64,000 nucleotides of DNA from Phlebiopsis flavidoalba (lineage: Eukaryota; Basidiomycota; Agaricomycetes; Polyporales; Phanerochaetaceae): NCBI GenBank assembly GCA_035772785.1, contig JAOCPU010000027.1:186001-250000 (forward strand). Direction: 5' to 3'. Both the position numbers and the translations under genes were made by a program. The first letter of the stretch is position 1; each line of letters begins with the position of its first letter. The notes beneath the pieces were generated by a model. The model was given only the letters and a program-made list of their open reading frames with translations, searched no databases and was not told the origin of the DNA. Positions 23,392 through 36,477 of this stretch are shown here, in pieces.

Positions 23392-26300
23392 GTGCGACGT
23401 TCGACGACGGCGCCGCCTCCTTAGTGATGTCGCCATGTCGAAAAAAGAAACAAACAAAGAGGAAGAGAAATGCCGAGACGTGAGGAGGGAGGTGGTCAAT
23501 GCAACGGAGAGGGGGTCGGGCGAGTAAGAACAACAGGCACAGCGTAAAGTAACAGGAAGAAAGAGGCTGGCGGGATCGACGAGCGTGGCAGAGAGGCTAG
23601 GGTGTGGACAACTTTGTATAGCCAATTTCAGCATGGTGGCCTCCGTGCGCTTAGCTCGTGTGTTGAGTCCAAATATGGCAGCCCGGGCAGGGCCACGTTT
23701 CCCCGCTTATCGACAAATGGTCGCTATCGATTTGATGGCAAAATATTACGTAATGCGGCGCCGGTTTCCCTAGCAACCCGCCCGCCTTCGGTCAGTTATC
23801 TCCCCCCCCCTCTCCGGCCGCTCTAGTCGGCGCGCTACCGACGGCTGCATCGCCGCCCATTATAGCACAGGCACAGCAAGAGAGACCATCCAGCAACTTA
23901 CTTTTAATTAAGTAGCTTGAGGTCCAAAGCAAGTCCTACGGACAGCGCAGTCTCTGTCCCTAGCCGGCGGCGCCACCCTCGCTTTCGCTCGGATTTGATG
24001 GCGATCAGTGTGGTGAGACAGCTGCCAAGTGCACCAATGCCGACGTTTCAGACAGCCCGCGGGGTGCTGCCATCACCATTCCAGAGGCTGCCGTCCGACG
24101 CTTTGCTTGCATCGGACGTCTGACCCGCTCCTCGCCGGGGCACAGCACGGCCAGGCAACCTCGGGGCGGCTTAGTACGTACCGCTTTCCCAGCCCCTGTC
24201 TCCCACGCCAGCTCAGTCGACTCATCACTTCGGGCAATTGGTACTGTTTGGGCTCCCGTTGGAGCCATCCGCAGCGGACAGCAACACGACGGCGCCTCGC
24301 TTGACCCTTGCATCACGACCATAATATGCACTCGCTAACGTACAGTCGCTTGTGCCGATGCCCAGTGGTCCAGGGACAAACGTCCCGAAAAAATTTTGAG
24401 CCTTGCGGCGCCCACGTAGCGTGTTCGCTGGCACACGAAAACACGAGTCAACGTAAACGAGTTGCTTGGTGGATGGATGGCCGCACCGTAAACTTTTTTC
24501 CGCCAGACAGGGTCTCGCCCACGTCCCGCGAATGTTTAGATGCATTTGCCCGCGCGAACGTCCCGACTTGTCCAATCCACATCACCCGCATCAGCGGAAC
24601 ATGTCCCAACCCTAGACGGCGCTTTGTGAGCCGCCCCAGCTTAACGCCATGACGCCACAAAGCCGTACGGCATGTCCGGCAGCGCCGTCAATGACCCGAA
24701 CTGCCGCCCGCCGTCCCGAGCTGCCTATTGTTGCTTTGCAACATCACCAGGATGGCGAACATCAATGTAGGACTTCTTTCCATGCTCAGATCGTGTGCTT
24801 ATTTCTGATCCTCCACGATAGAAACACTGTGAGCGATACAGGCTCTCTTTTAGAGCAACTTCGCTCGTCTCGGCCAGCATCGAGCACACAAACCATGAGG
24901 GAATAATCCCAGGCTCGTCAAAGCGATTCCACCCCGCTGAGGTGGCATCGACGGTCTCTGCCGTTGCGACAGAACACCACCTCTGCACTGCATTCAGTGA
25001 CTGGCGACGTAGCAGAGCCGGCGACAAACCCTTCGGGTCGGGAGAGAATTTACTGGTCCAGCCCTCGGTTGCCTCGCTTCTTGTCGCAATTGCAAAGTTC
25101 TGCCCCGCGATACACGCGTTGACCTTTCTGCAAACCTGCCCCACATGTCGCACTAAGTTAGCCCAGTAGCCGGTCGTCCTGCCACGTCTAAGTCGATGGC
25201 TCAACCTGATGTGGCGAGTCTAGCGGCCGACCCTAGAAAACTGCACGCGCAGTACTGCGCTCCACCGGCGGTCCCTAGCAGCAGAATCTCGCCGGAAGTT
25301 TCACTTTCAAAAAGGTTGAATCGTAACACAACACTATCGGTCGTCGCTCTTCAGCCTTTCCGAGGACCAAAAGGTTTATTGAGGCCATACAAAACGTGCG
25401 TGGGGTGCTTCTCTCATAGATCGCTGTTATATCTTCCCCCCCCCCTCTTAAACATGAAAACGTAGCTGAGAAGATGAAGAACAAATCCAACTGGAGAAGC
25501 GTCCTCTGGGACGAAAGACAGGCGATAGAGAAGAAGCACGCAGAAAGAGTGCAAGTCGCACGTACAAAGTAAGGCAATTGATCACACCCCAGAAGCCAGA
25601 AGGGCTGATCTGGCAAGCAGAGCTTACCTTGATCGGCGTGGCATTGTCGAAGTTCGAGGCTGACGTGTGGTATTCCCCAATGCCCCGGGTATCAAACTGG
25701 TGTCGCTAATGCGGATCTGATGCAAGAATATGACAGCGGGATTTCGCAGGATCTTCAGCAATTCGACGCGGAGCGTGTGTTTGCCAGCGTGGGACGGCCT
25801 CGTCTTACGACAGCAGTACCGCCCTTGAAACGGCTCGGGGTGCCTACAATGGTTCCCGACCCAGGTTCAGGCAGAACTGCAGGTAGGAAACCTCTGAGAA
25901 TTCCACATGGCGACTTGCTTCTAAGACGGAACCATTAGAAGCAACAAAAGGTCATGCAAGTGCTGGTTGATGCCACTGAATGAGGGCCTTCCGTGCAACG
26001 GCGATGCCGACGTTCAGAGACCATTGTCCTCCTGATTTTGGTTTCCACGATTATCTCGGAATTCTTTGTGCGACCGCTGTACGGACGCCCAACACCACAG
26101 ACCGCCCTCTGCCCGACCGACTCGCCGCCCATCAAGTTCCATCGAGAGAATTTCTGATTTGTTCGGACGCTCGCCATAGGGGCCGAAAAATAAGGCGGGG
26201 GATATATCCGAGATTCCTGGCTAGAAGACTAGGGCTTGTGGGTCCATTCCGTGCCCGTCGTAGTAGGAAGGAAGGCCTTGGCGAGGGACGAGGCACCATC

Positions 26301-26880
26301 CGGGGCAATGTCTGAGAGTCTAGGGCTCTAGACCCGCGCATAGGCTAGACAATTACAGGCCACAGTAGCTAGCTACCGATACCGAATCATCTGTGCTAAG
26401 CTGTCTGCGGGGCGGATCGCTAACAGTTAGGCTCCGCCGGGAAGTGTATCTCTAATCGACGAGTTGATTCGCAATCATTGCCGGAAGTTCTATAGAGACT
26501 GTCAGTGTCTAAGACCGCCCGCGCAGGCATGATGAACAGCGAGTTGAGAATGGACAAATGTCAAGGGCGGTGTAAGAGAGCCTATGTGGAGCACAATATG
26601 CCTTTGCACGGATTACTTTGCTCTGGAGGAACGCGAGTGGCTAGAGAGCAGGGGCGTGAGAAGAACGGCAAGCAAATATCCAGGAGACACGGCGGATCTC
26701 GATCCGAGAAGAATAACGAGAAGGCGATACTGACGACCTAGTCAAGCGCTCGGGAACGCTTAGCTGCACCAAGGCAAATCTTGAAATGCATGCAGCCGAG
26801 GCCGCCTTACCTTTCTTTCTATCCGTCACTCATGTCCTTTGCGTAGTCGAGCACACTCCCTATCCTCCCGAGCCCCGGCC
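23392..26880. other. long gene-poor, GC-rich block
   Basis: No gene was recognised in about 3.5 kb. The part from 23640 to 25300 is GC-rich. A 159-codon minus frame at 24725-25204 lacks similarity, low-complexity bias or intron signals. A short + segment at 25472-25570 reads MKNKSNWRSVLWDERQ followed by a charged helix-like stretch and a stop, and could be a last exon. A run of 10 C lies at 25436-25445. Confidence 0.35.
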
Positions 26881-28930
26881 ATGCCTTACATCGACATCGT
26901 TTAACAAGGACGACTATGCCTCGCTCTTGGTACTGGACGAACACCTGCAACAATAACACAGGCATCTTCGACCCTGCGCGACCAGTGCTAGTACTGCTAC
27001 ACCCCTCTGGCTTGGACTCGTCATGGATGCAGCCACAGGTAGAAGACCCGCGGTTTATCACAACTACAACATTATCATGCTCGATACACGCATTTCTGGC
27101 AATCGAGATGTAGATACAGCGGGAAGCACGACCTGTGGGTCACAGCGGCCGACCTTGCACAAGCATTCTACCACCTGCGACTTCCGCCTGCGCATATCTT
27201 TGCCCCGGACTCTTGTACTCATTCGCCGCCATGCGATTCGCTGCGCTGTATGTACACCCCTATATCTCATTTGGATTCCCTTGGTCTCACTTCCAGCGCA
27301 GCTTTCCGGAGCTCTGCCTAAGTATAACACTCTGCAACGTACCACCTCCAACAGAGTGCGTTCTCGCTCGTATGACACGGTTTTGATCATATCTCATGTT
27401 GGCCTGGCACCATAGGGTCAAGTCGGTGTTCGCGACCTTGGAGGAGCTGAACCATATGTGGGGCTTTGCGGAGGATCTCGAACAATACGAATACGTGTGC
27501 AAGGAGTTTCTCAACTTCTTCTGTGGTCCGGTGAGTTACCATCACACTCACACAGCTCGAGCTTCCTGACGGGCGCATCAGTTCGCACATCCAGATCTCC
27601 AAGACGAGGTACGAGAATCCAGATTCCGTGTCCGTCGCTGGAGGCTCTAAATTTGGCTGCGGCAGATCGTTGCATTTTGGGAAGCATTCTATCCTCCTTT
27701 CGGCGCGCTTATTCGATGGCGAACATGAATCTAGTGCTCAATGTGAGTCGTCGCAGCATTAATTACATCTCATTCAGCTTACAACTGTGTACCAGAGAAC
27801 ACCTATGAGCAAAAAGGAACTGGCATCAATAACGTGTCCCGTTCTAATTATACAGGTAAAGGTTAATATTAGTTTCTCTTTGTCGGTGGCTCATGACATT
27901 ATGACATGGCAGGCAGAGAAAAGTACCGCACATCCATATCATTTTGCCGAGCAGCTCCAAAACGCTCTTTCTAGCGCGGCTGACGTTGCAGTCGTCAGAG
28001 CTCATGGTACGTCACAGCTCTAGCCTTCACCGTAGCGGCTAAAGTTCATGTCGTCTACGACCAGGGTGCTCCGCTGGGTACCTCTGCATCGTTCATTCTA
28101 GCGTTGTAAACAAAGCATTCGCGAGCTAGCTTTCCTCTCCGCTCAGCCTCGTCCGTCGAGCTCCGAGGATGCGTTCTCATCTACATACCACAATCGTGTA
28201 TACCATGTCCCCGAAAACGAAGAGTTTATGAAGTCTGGCCTGAGACGGCTTGCACGACTGAAGGGCGATGAGAACCATACTCGAGCGCGACCCGTGCTCT
28301 TCTCTGTCGTTCTCATGCGCCACTGACGACATCGTGAGGAACCAGGAAGAGATGATGGCGAAGTACGGTCGAAGGCCAACAACAGGCCTTCTCGCCCGCT
28401 CGGCCCCGATGGGCGCCCGACGCGAAAGTAAGAGCCTTCCCCCTACTCTGCTGGCTTTTCCAGAACTACTAGAGCTGTCAGCTAATGTATACCCATGGCA
28501 GATTCTCCGAGCGGAACAATCACAATGGCTTGAGGCGGACACGATGGCTTTTCTCGTTCAGGTAAGCGCCACATGCGAGTTTTCTATGCCCTCACCCTGG
28601 TCCGCTGACCGCCGAGGCCACAGACATCTCCAACAAGAAAAAGCTAGAAGCCGCAGAGAAGAAGAAGCGTTCCAAGCCGAGTGCAATCGCGAGGCGGCGA
28701 TCCCGAGAAAAAGAAGGGGCTGTCCGACGGCGGCTCGGGCTTCTACATCGACGTTTGTGGAAGAGACCTGGTCTCGTCCGAGGACCAGCAGCTGGCGCGC
28801 ATGCGCCGGGGAAAACATGAGTGGCTCCGAGGTCGTTCTGAACCCACGGTGTGATCAAAGGTGTCGCCTCCAAGCTCACCACTCCATCGCCCGGGACAGG
28901 CCCTTCGCAAACTTTATCCGCCCATGACCA
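26881..28930 (+). CDS. alpha/beta hydrolase with long C-terminal extension
   Basis: The start MPYIDIVNKDDYASLWYWTN is read with a one-base correction near 26910. Then come DPARPVLVLLHPSGLDSSWM (about 26970-27028), the beta-strand and HP oxyanion region, and NIIMLDTRISG (about 27068-27100). Next are AADLAQAFYHLRLPPAHIFA (about 27141-27200), FAAMRFAALY (about 27222-27252), covering the nucleophile-elbow region, and ITLCNVPPPTE (about 27325-27357). Later exons give MSKKELASITCPVLIIQ (about 27806-27855, the strand before the acid residue) and HPYHFAEQLQNALSSAADVA (about 27930-27990). After the hydrolase fold the protein continues with LRRLARLKGDENH, DPCSSLSFSCATDDIVRNQE (about 28287-28350) and LRAEQSQWLEADTMAFL. 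A basic tail ends near 28930. The nucleophile Ser cannot be read cleanly because of frame noise; the substrate is unknown. Confidence 0.7.
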
Positions 28931-29319
28931 CATCTTCCGAACCTTGATTACCAGACTCTTCATGTCGCATCATCTTTTGTGGACACCCTATCTTTGTTTT
29001 ATCTATCGGATTTCTTCAACCCCGTCCTATTATATCTTACCTTAGGCCCCAATCGACCTGCCAGTTAGGGTCATGCTGTAGTTTTTAGCGTATATCCGGC
29101 ACTTGTTCTCGACTTGAGTACACAAGTAGTACCATTTGTTTTACCACAATTCTACTGGGAACACTTTTTGGTTTTATTATCTAGAGTTGTTGACATCCGA
29201 CCCAACCCGAAAAGCTTACTGACCAAGAGAAGTAAAGTAGTATACGAGGTAAGCAACACAATGAGTCAGTGTGAGTCTACGACATTCCGTTCCGTATTAG
29301 CTTCGCACCAGGTGGGGTT
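28931..29319. other. intergenic, between convergent gene ends
   Basis: AT-rich 3' flanks of the alpha/beta hydrolase and UDP-xylose synthase genes. Nothing else was recognised. Confidence 0.4.
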
Positions 29320-31082
29320 TTAGAGGCTTCCCTCAGCCATCTTCGCCTTGTAGTAGCGAACCATTTCTTCAAGACCCATACGGACGGTCCAGCGGGGTTG
29401 CCAGTCGAGGACCTGCTTGGCACGGGTAGTGTCGGGCCTGCGCTTCTGGGGGTCGTCAGTGGGCATGGGCATGTAGACAATGTTGACGCGACGCGGCTGA
29501 AGGCCGTCCTCCTTCTGGACCTTCTCGACAATCTCGCGCCACGAGTTCAGCGAACTCGCCGATGGTGAATTCATCACCATTGCCGATGTTGACAGGGCGG
29601 GTCTCATCCCGAGTTCATGAGGGCAATGAGGCCGTCGATGAGGTCGTGGATGTATTGGAACGAGCGAGTCTGTTTGCCATCACCGTAGACGGTCATGTCT
29701 TCGCCGCGAAGCGCCTGCACACAATGAAGTTCGACACGACACGGCCATCGAAGGGGTTCACTAGAATGTGATAGGGGTTCCGTCAGTTGAGATGAGCGGA
29801 GCACAAATGTCATGATCCTGTCACGTACTCCGAGGACCTGAAGGCGAACTGTATTGGATCACTGATCACGAAAGACAAGTACGACACATACCATACGTGT
29901 TGAAAATGCGCGCGACGCGCACGTCAACGCCGTCCTGGCGGTGGAAGCCATAGGTCAAACGTTTCAGCGACACGCTTGCCCTCGTCGTAGCATGCACGAG
30001 GGCCAATGGGGTTAACGTGTCCCCAGCTGCCGGATGTTAAGATCGAGGCAGGGACTAGAACGCATCACTTACTAGTCCTCAGGTTGTGGGTGAACTTCCG
30101 GGTCACCGTACACCTCTGAAAGGATGTTGAGGGACGATTGGACTGCCAATGCTACGTTTTCGCGTACCTGAAGTGCTAGTGATCAAGAAGCGTGCCTTGG
30201 TACGACGCTTTGCCAAAAACCCAGCATGTTCAGTGTGCCCATGAACGAAGTCTTGATGGTCTTGACAGCGTTAAAGTTTATAGTGTGGTGGTAGGGGGAC
30301 GCAGGCAAGCCAGCCGGGTGGTTAGATTTCTAGAGAAAATCGCCATCAACAAAGAATTCAATTTGAGTTGTTGTAATTAAGATCGTGTATGAACTTACGA
30401 TCACATTCAATCATAAAAGGTTCTACAACATCATGGCGGACCATTTCAAAGTTGGGATGGCCTACCCAATGACTGACGGTAGTCTTGGAACCGGTGAAGA
30501 AGTTGTAGTTTCGAGGATCAGTAACTCATGGCCGAGGACCATAAGACGGTCAACGAGATGGGATCCCGACAAAACCGGCACCACCAGTCACCAGGATGCG
30601 CTTGCGCTGAGAGACGGAGGAAGGAGCTTGACGGGCGGGAAACGGGAGAGGGTGGTGTAAGAGATCGATTGAGTGTCGGCATGGAAAATCGCCTTTCGAG
30701 AGATACGAAGATGAGTCGTCCGCATCCCCTGTCGGCCTCCTCCTTGTGACATAGTGGCCCATCTGCCAACGACCGCCCCCCAAACCCCTCACTGGCGGAA
30801 GCAACTGTCTTGACCATAGTGGGCCCTCAGGTAGAGAGAGAGCGAAGCACATCGAGGGAGACTTCGCAGTCAAAGCCAAAGCGAGTGAAACCGACTGTGT
30901 TGATCTCGTCGCCGTTCTTGTCCAGCGTACGCACCTGCATCGATTGTTAGTACACACGTTTAAATGCGTATGCACCATTCGTGCACGGCAAAAAAACACG
31001 CGTCGGTGAACCACACTGAGAATGTTCGCTCCTCCTCACACGCCAAAATGTACTTGAGAGGTATACTCACGGTAGAAGACAT
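29320..31082 (-). CDS. UXS1: UDP-glucuronate decarboxylase (UDP-xylose synthase)
   Basis: This enzyme converts UDP-glucuronate to UDP-xylose using NAD, supplying xylose for glycans and capsule-like polysaccharides. A short first exon MSST is followed by an intron and [20 protein letters not shown]. The Rossmann motif [12 protein letters not shown] lies at about 30562-30600. Then come [19 protein letters not shown] (about 30450-30508), [17 protein letters not shown], the SDR active site RACYDEGKR (about 29972-30000, Tyr-x3-Lys) and FNTYG. Next is [20 protein letters not shown] (about 29660-29720), and the C-terminus is [20 protein letters not shown] then AKMAEGSL. Introns split it several times and a few one-base shifts occur. 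It shares a 254-base divergent promoter region with bystin. Confidence 0.92.
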
Positions 31083-31336
31083 GACAGACGTAGTGCACAA
31101 GGAGATGGGGGAATGGGTGGAAAGGAGTTTCAAGGGGTCAATGAGGCGACGGGCTACTTAAGTAAACCAAGCTAACAAGTCCGTCAGCGCCTAACATTAT
31201 GAGACGGCGGGTGGCGGACGGTACTTACCGGGCCAATCAGAGGCGCACCGGACTCTGGAAAATGTCCGACGCTCGCCTCCTCCGTCCCCGCTCACTGCTC
31301 ACACAGCGGCCTCATACTCCGTCCGCCACCACCGAT

Positions 31337-33096
31337 ATGCCACGCACCGCAAAGCCTTCGAGCAAAACAAGACATGATCCCCTCTACGTCCAACTGGGCG
31401 AGGACGAGCAGCAAGCAAAATATGGCAAGATTGCCCATCCTGGCAAGCGGAGAAAATCTCGCGCTACAGAAGACGATGATGAACACACCGGAGAGGTGTG
31501 TGACTCAATGCCCTAGGACGTACATCTAGATGTGGGGAGCTAATCGGCGAATTTACGTCAGGTAATACTGGACTCAAAGACATCCCGGAAAATCTTTGAG
31601 CTTGCCCGAGACCAGCAAGAGGAGCTGGAGGAGCCTGAAGATGAAGAGGAAGACAGTGCAAAGCCTGACTTCACAGTGACGCGCTCCCGCACGGTGGAAG
31701 ATGAAGATGAAATGACCTTGGAGATTATGATGAAGACGAGGAAAGAGGAAGTCGAAGAAATCGTAACGCACTCATGTTCGCGCCCTTGATATCTACTACA
31801 TGCTTTACAGGAAGTAGACGAGGGGGACCTCCGAACGTTAGATGCACTGCTTCCCGCAAATGCTGGAGAAACGGCGAACACTTGCAGACATCATTTTCTC
31901 CAAGCTTGAGAGCGGCGAAAACAGAAGAGGGGAGCAGGACAACTGTAATTCAAAAGACCCATCGGGGTACGTCGTTGCTACGCCGAAGCCAAAGTAACTA
32001 AAGTTCACTTACATGAATATTCTGCATAGACCCCGGCCAAGCTCCGGACCCTGCTGCGGGATTGAACCCCAAAGTCGTCGAGTTGTATACAAAGTCAGTA
32101 GTCGGACGTCCTAACAAGATGCATATACTCATCTTTTACCCCAGAGTTGGCCTCGTTTTGTCAAGATACAAGTCGGGTCCTCTACCGAAGCCATTCAAAA
32201 TCGTCCCCTCCCTTCCTGCATGGGCGCGCATGCTCGCCCTCACACATCACCCGAAAACTGGTCACCCCCAAGCGTGTCATGCAGCGACCCCGCATTTTCG
32301 TTTCTCAGATGAAGCCTAACCAGGCCGCGCGTGTTTTTGGAGGGCGTGCTTTTAGACGCAGTCCGGGAGGATATCCCGGCTCACGAAGGACGGATCGCGC
32401 AAGCAGAAGAACAACCGGCCAAACTTAACGTCCACTTCTACGAGAGAGTTCCCTCAAAAGAGCACTCTACAAGCCCGCTGCGTTCTTCAAGGGTATCGTC
32501 TTCCCTCTCCTTCAGGTGAGTATATGAAATATTCGTAACGTATGCACCGCATAGAATCAACTTCCCAACAGAACGGGTGCACGCTGCAGGAGGCTGCAAT
32601 TGTTGCTTCGGTGCTCGCGAAAGTGTAAGGTGCCTCTCCTTCATTCCTCCCGCATGCATTGATTCGTCTGGCCAACATGGAGTATTCTGGTGAGGCGACT
32701 TGACGTCCTTCCCCTTACTTTCTGCTTGAAGCTATCATGCAGGGCCGAACTCGCTCTTATCCGTATTCTACTCGATAAGAAGCCACGCTCTGCCATTACA
32801 AAGTTTGGTGGACGCTCTTGTCTTCCACTTCATCTCGTCTTTCAAATACCTACAAGGCGAGGCTTGGAGAATCGGACAAACTACCGGTGCTCTGGCATCA
32901 GAGCTTGCTCGTCTTCTGCCAGAGGTGATTTCCAACGCGCCTTGCATTCCTTATTTTACTCACCGTATTCCTTTAGGTATGCCTCTGATCTCACTCCACC
33001 CCCACCAAAAAGACGCCTTCTTGACCGTCGTGCGTGCAAAACCCCACCCTCAATGGGTCCCGAGATCCCCGTAGGGAGTTAGTGAACTCTCTGTAG
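31337..33096 (+). CDS. ENP1: bystin, 40S pre-ribosome factor Enp1
   Basis: Enp1 is a helical-repeat protein that joins the 90S pre-ribosome and travels with pre-40S particles to the cytoplasm, needed for 18S rRNA maturation. The start is MPRTAKPSSKTRHDPLYVQL, followed by a basic then acidic N-terminal region (KRRKSRATEDDDEHTGE; EEPEDEEEDSAKPDFTVTRS, about 31630-31690). Then come EVDEGDLRTLDALLPANAGE (about 31813-31870), ADIIFSKLESGENRRGEQ and, after an intron, PAKLRTLLR. The bystin core has FKIVPSLPAW, QMKPNQA..VFLEGVLLDAV (about 32310-32360), RALYKPAAFFKGIVFPLLQ (about 32457-32515), CTLQEAAIVASVLAKV and ALVFHFISSFKYLQGE (about 32813-32865). The end is PEIRRELVNSL. Several one-base shifts are present. 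It is convergent with NOP9, ends 219 bases apart. Confidence 0.93.
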
Positions 33097-33314
33097 AAAG
33101 AGGCTGCGCCACGTACCAGACGCAGACGGCGACATCGACGATGGATTAAATTTTCTCACACATTGGTTTTTTACACTTGTAATGGTATCTGGGATTTCGC
33201 GAGCATCTTATTTCATGTTTACTCCATCTCAATCTCAATCTCCAGTGTGTATAGATGGTCGAGCAAATGTTGTAAAATCTATGCTACTTTTGGTGGATGC
33301 TGAGACCCGTGTCT

Positions 33315-36300
33315 TTACACCTTTTTCTTACCTTTACGACCTTTGTCGTCCTTCGGGGCGGCCTTGATAGCTCCTAAAACATCCTGTAGATGTCATTATC
33401 GCCTCGCGCCCTTCTTCTTCCCGTCTCTTCTCCTCCTTTACTCTCAGTGTTACCATCTGTCTTGGGTGCAGATGCAACGGGTGACTCCGTCCCGAGACCC
33501 GCCTTCTTAATCTTCTTGCCTAGCTTCTCCTCGAACAACTGGTCAATCTCGTCACCCACGCGGGCCTTTCGTTTCTTGGACAGTTTTTCGGGAGCACTCT
33601 GGGAATTTCCAGGCTGGTGTCCACAGCCGTGGCGGTAGTTTTGCTTTCCTGTGCGACTTGAGGCTGAGCCGAGGACCGTACATTTATTTGCAGGTTCTTC
33701 CATTGCTCCGGGTCACGGACAAGGAGGTGGATATTGAGGCGGCGTGCAAAATATTTGCCATAGAAAGATGCTGCGAGGTCGCGTTCGTGACGGACGAGTG
33801 ACCGTGCAAGTTTTTTCCTGTAAAGCGTCAATACCGTTGATCAGGCGTTACATGAAAGGAGCCTGACCTTGAGGTAAGTGTCGGCGAAGGCCCAGCAATT
33901 ATCGCCTACACGACTTCCTATCCGATCATCCACAAGGACTTCGTAATGTCCGATAAGTTCATGACGAACTTGCGCTTCTCCTTGAACGAGACGGTTGGGG
34001 ACTGTAACACGACATCGAGGACACACGAGAAGCAGTAACATCATGCGCCAAAAGAATTTGATCCTCGATGCTTTGCGTGAATAGGCTGCAAAGGGGCGGT
34101 TGTAAGCCATGTCCCGGGAATGACATCGAAGAGCCGAGAAGACGAACCTGTCGAGGACCCACCTGGTTGTGAGGTGCAGAAAGATGCAATATTGACTGCA
34201 GTAGCAAGGCACCCTGCGTTTTCGATGCCATAGGATCTTCAGCGTTGTCCTTACGCGGGTTGAACTTCCCATGCCGATGACTTTGCTGCTTGTCCTGAAC
34301 AGCACTCTCATCGACCGCCTTGCCCTTCGCTTTCACGTAATCCTGCAGTAAAGGTTAATGACGCTGAAACGTGCAGGCATATTCCACGCACGTTTCGAAA
34401 GCGAGAAGCCGCAGCACGCATGGCAGGAAACGCCTGCCTTCCGTCGTGCGTGTCAATATCAACGCCAACTCCGTCGGCTATGACCTAGAGGGTGGTTAAA
34501 TCCATGTGGACCACGGTAAGGAAAACGCCCACCTTATAACCTCGGCTTCATGTATCTTCAGCGTCGCAGCGCGATCGACCGTAGCACGTAGGACACCGGT
34601 ACGAGACGACTCTGGTCGCCACAATTAATCGAATACATTTCTCACATATGAAAGCACTCACTGAAGATCTTCTCAGATATGCCTCGGAGATCCTGACACG
34701 CCTCGCCCAGCTGTTTCTCGGAAAACGCGTTCCAGCGCCTTTGCAACGACAAAATTTGCAACGGGCATGAATAGCCAAACGAACCACTTTCCCTTGAAGG
34801 TACGTGGTCCACACGATGTCGAAGACCTGTTGTGGGAGTCGGCGGAACAGAGTCTCGAGAAGATGTGAAGACGTTGGATCGCGGAGAAGAGTGCCAACAT
34901 AGTCCGAAGCTTCGGGGACCGCCGAGTCGTCTGCCACTATGCGGCGCGATGTTAACCCCTGTATCGAGAATGCACAAACGCAACATACATTGTTGGCTAA
35001 TGAGACCGTCAAGCACTCTGTCAGATAGCGAGTCCGGTTTCGTGGGACAAAGCGCTGTGCAGCCTCGATTTCTTTAATAAAAAAAGCATCTATAGCAGTG
35101 TAAGGTTAGTTGACCTTTCGAACTATGTTGTCCTGCTTACTGGAGTACAGGGCTAGCTACTTGACTGGCAGCAAAAGCCCGGACCTCATTGGCTCCGAGC
35201 TGCTCCCGGATAGCGTGTACAAAACTGTTCGGCCACCTTCCTGAACTCTGGAGGGGTTTGCAATGTCGTGTCGCTTGACCTTCTGCCGTCCGAAAATACG
35301 GACTTCATAGATCCTTGGCGCGCCTTATAGGCAGCACTCTTTTTTTGAGCGCACAGCCGACGACCGCTGTTCGGTACCGGGAACAGGTCAGGCACGAGAA
35401 GAGCAAGGAGTGCTCTTAACGGATGAGACGCGAACGGATCCATGATTAAAAAGAAGGAAAATTGGGGGATAGTTCCTATTCGCGAGATCAGTGAAGAATT
35501 TGGGTTGTAAGAGTTCGTAGACATGAACCTGGCATAATTCGAGAATCATATCTTTCATAAGTGGCAGCTCGCCTTCTGCTGCCTCTGGTGGAGGCGGTAT
35601 AATTCCACGGCACTTAGTAGGAAAACTCAGCCCCTCATCACATGTGTCAGTTCAATGTAGACTGACCTCTCTGGCTACAGTGTCCGCCGCGACTCGAGGA
35701 AGGTCTGGCAGACATGAGGACGCGAATCGATGCTTGATGAGTTTGTCATACCTTCCACACTGCATCAGTATGTGGCACGGAAGCATATTCTGTGTCGATT
35801 TAACTCACGAAAACGGCTAGCCTGTCCACACAAAGACTCGTCCGTCTCGCGAAGTCGTCCATCGAATAAGCCATACGTTCAAGGATAGTAGAACAGTCTG
35901 GATCCGTGGCCAGTTCTTCTCTACTTCCCAGACATTTCGGATTAGTGCGCAACAAAGAATAGCTTTCGGTCTGGAAATACTTCAGCACAAGCAGTTGAAA
36001 CAAACGGCAGAGTGGTCGTACCTTCATTAGGATCATCATTGTCCACCCTCGGCCGGGGGAGCAGAGTAGCATTCCTCCTGCACACTCCCGCAGCTGTACG
36101 TCTACAGTACGAACAGTACGCTTTGACTTCCGAATCCCAACCATAGCCGAAGGGGGCTTCCTCGTTTGCCCCTGGTCATTGCTGGGTTCCCGGAAACTAT
36201 CCAGGAAGGTCCTGCCTTCCGGCTCATGATACTCAGGTTCTGGGGCACGCACTGGGGCACGGCCTCTGGCTGCGTTTTCTTATGTTTCTTGCCTCGTTTC

Positions 36301-36317
36301 CTATTTTCCCTAGGCAT
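33315..36317 (-). CDS. NOP9: pumilio-repeat ribosome biogenesis protein Nop9
   Basis: Nop9 is a nucleolar RNA-binding protein made of Puf-like repeats, required for early cleavage of pre-rRNA to 18S rRNA. The start is [20 protein letters not shown], a basic nucleolar leader. Then come [20 protein letters not shown] (about 35840-35915), [20 protein letters not shown] (about 35380-35450) and [17 protein letters not shown] (about 35285-35345). Next are [12 protein letters not shown] (about 35220-35255), [15 protein letters not shown] repeat pieces near 34800-34860, [20 protein letters not shown] and [20 protein letters not shown] (about 33700-33800). The C-terminal basic tail is [19 protein letters not shown] (about 33500-33560), then [20 protein letters not shown]. 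It is read across many introns and frame shifts. It is divergent from NCS6, 160 bases apart. Confidence 0.88.
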
Positions 36318-36477
36318 TTTAGTGTGTCGGCAGAGAGGCTAAAAATCCGGGCGAACCCGTGGCACCGAGTGAGGGGAAATATTCAAGGCGATCTCTAAGC
36401 GCCCATTGCAATTATCATTATTGTGGCCCGTCCGCGAAAGACGGAAGGCCAGACAGACTCTTTGATCCCGTACGGTC

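Noticed and set aside
24725..25204. 159-codon minus frame
   Set aside because: No similarity, no splice context and a GC-rich setting that lengthens random frames.
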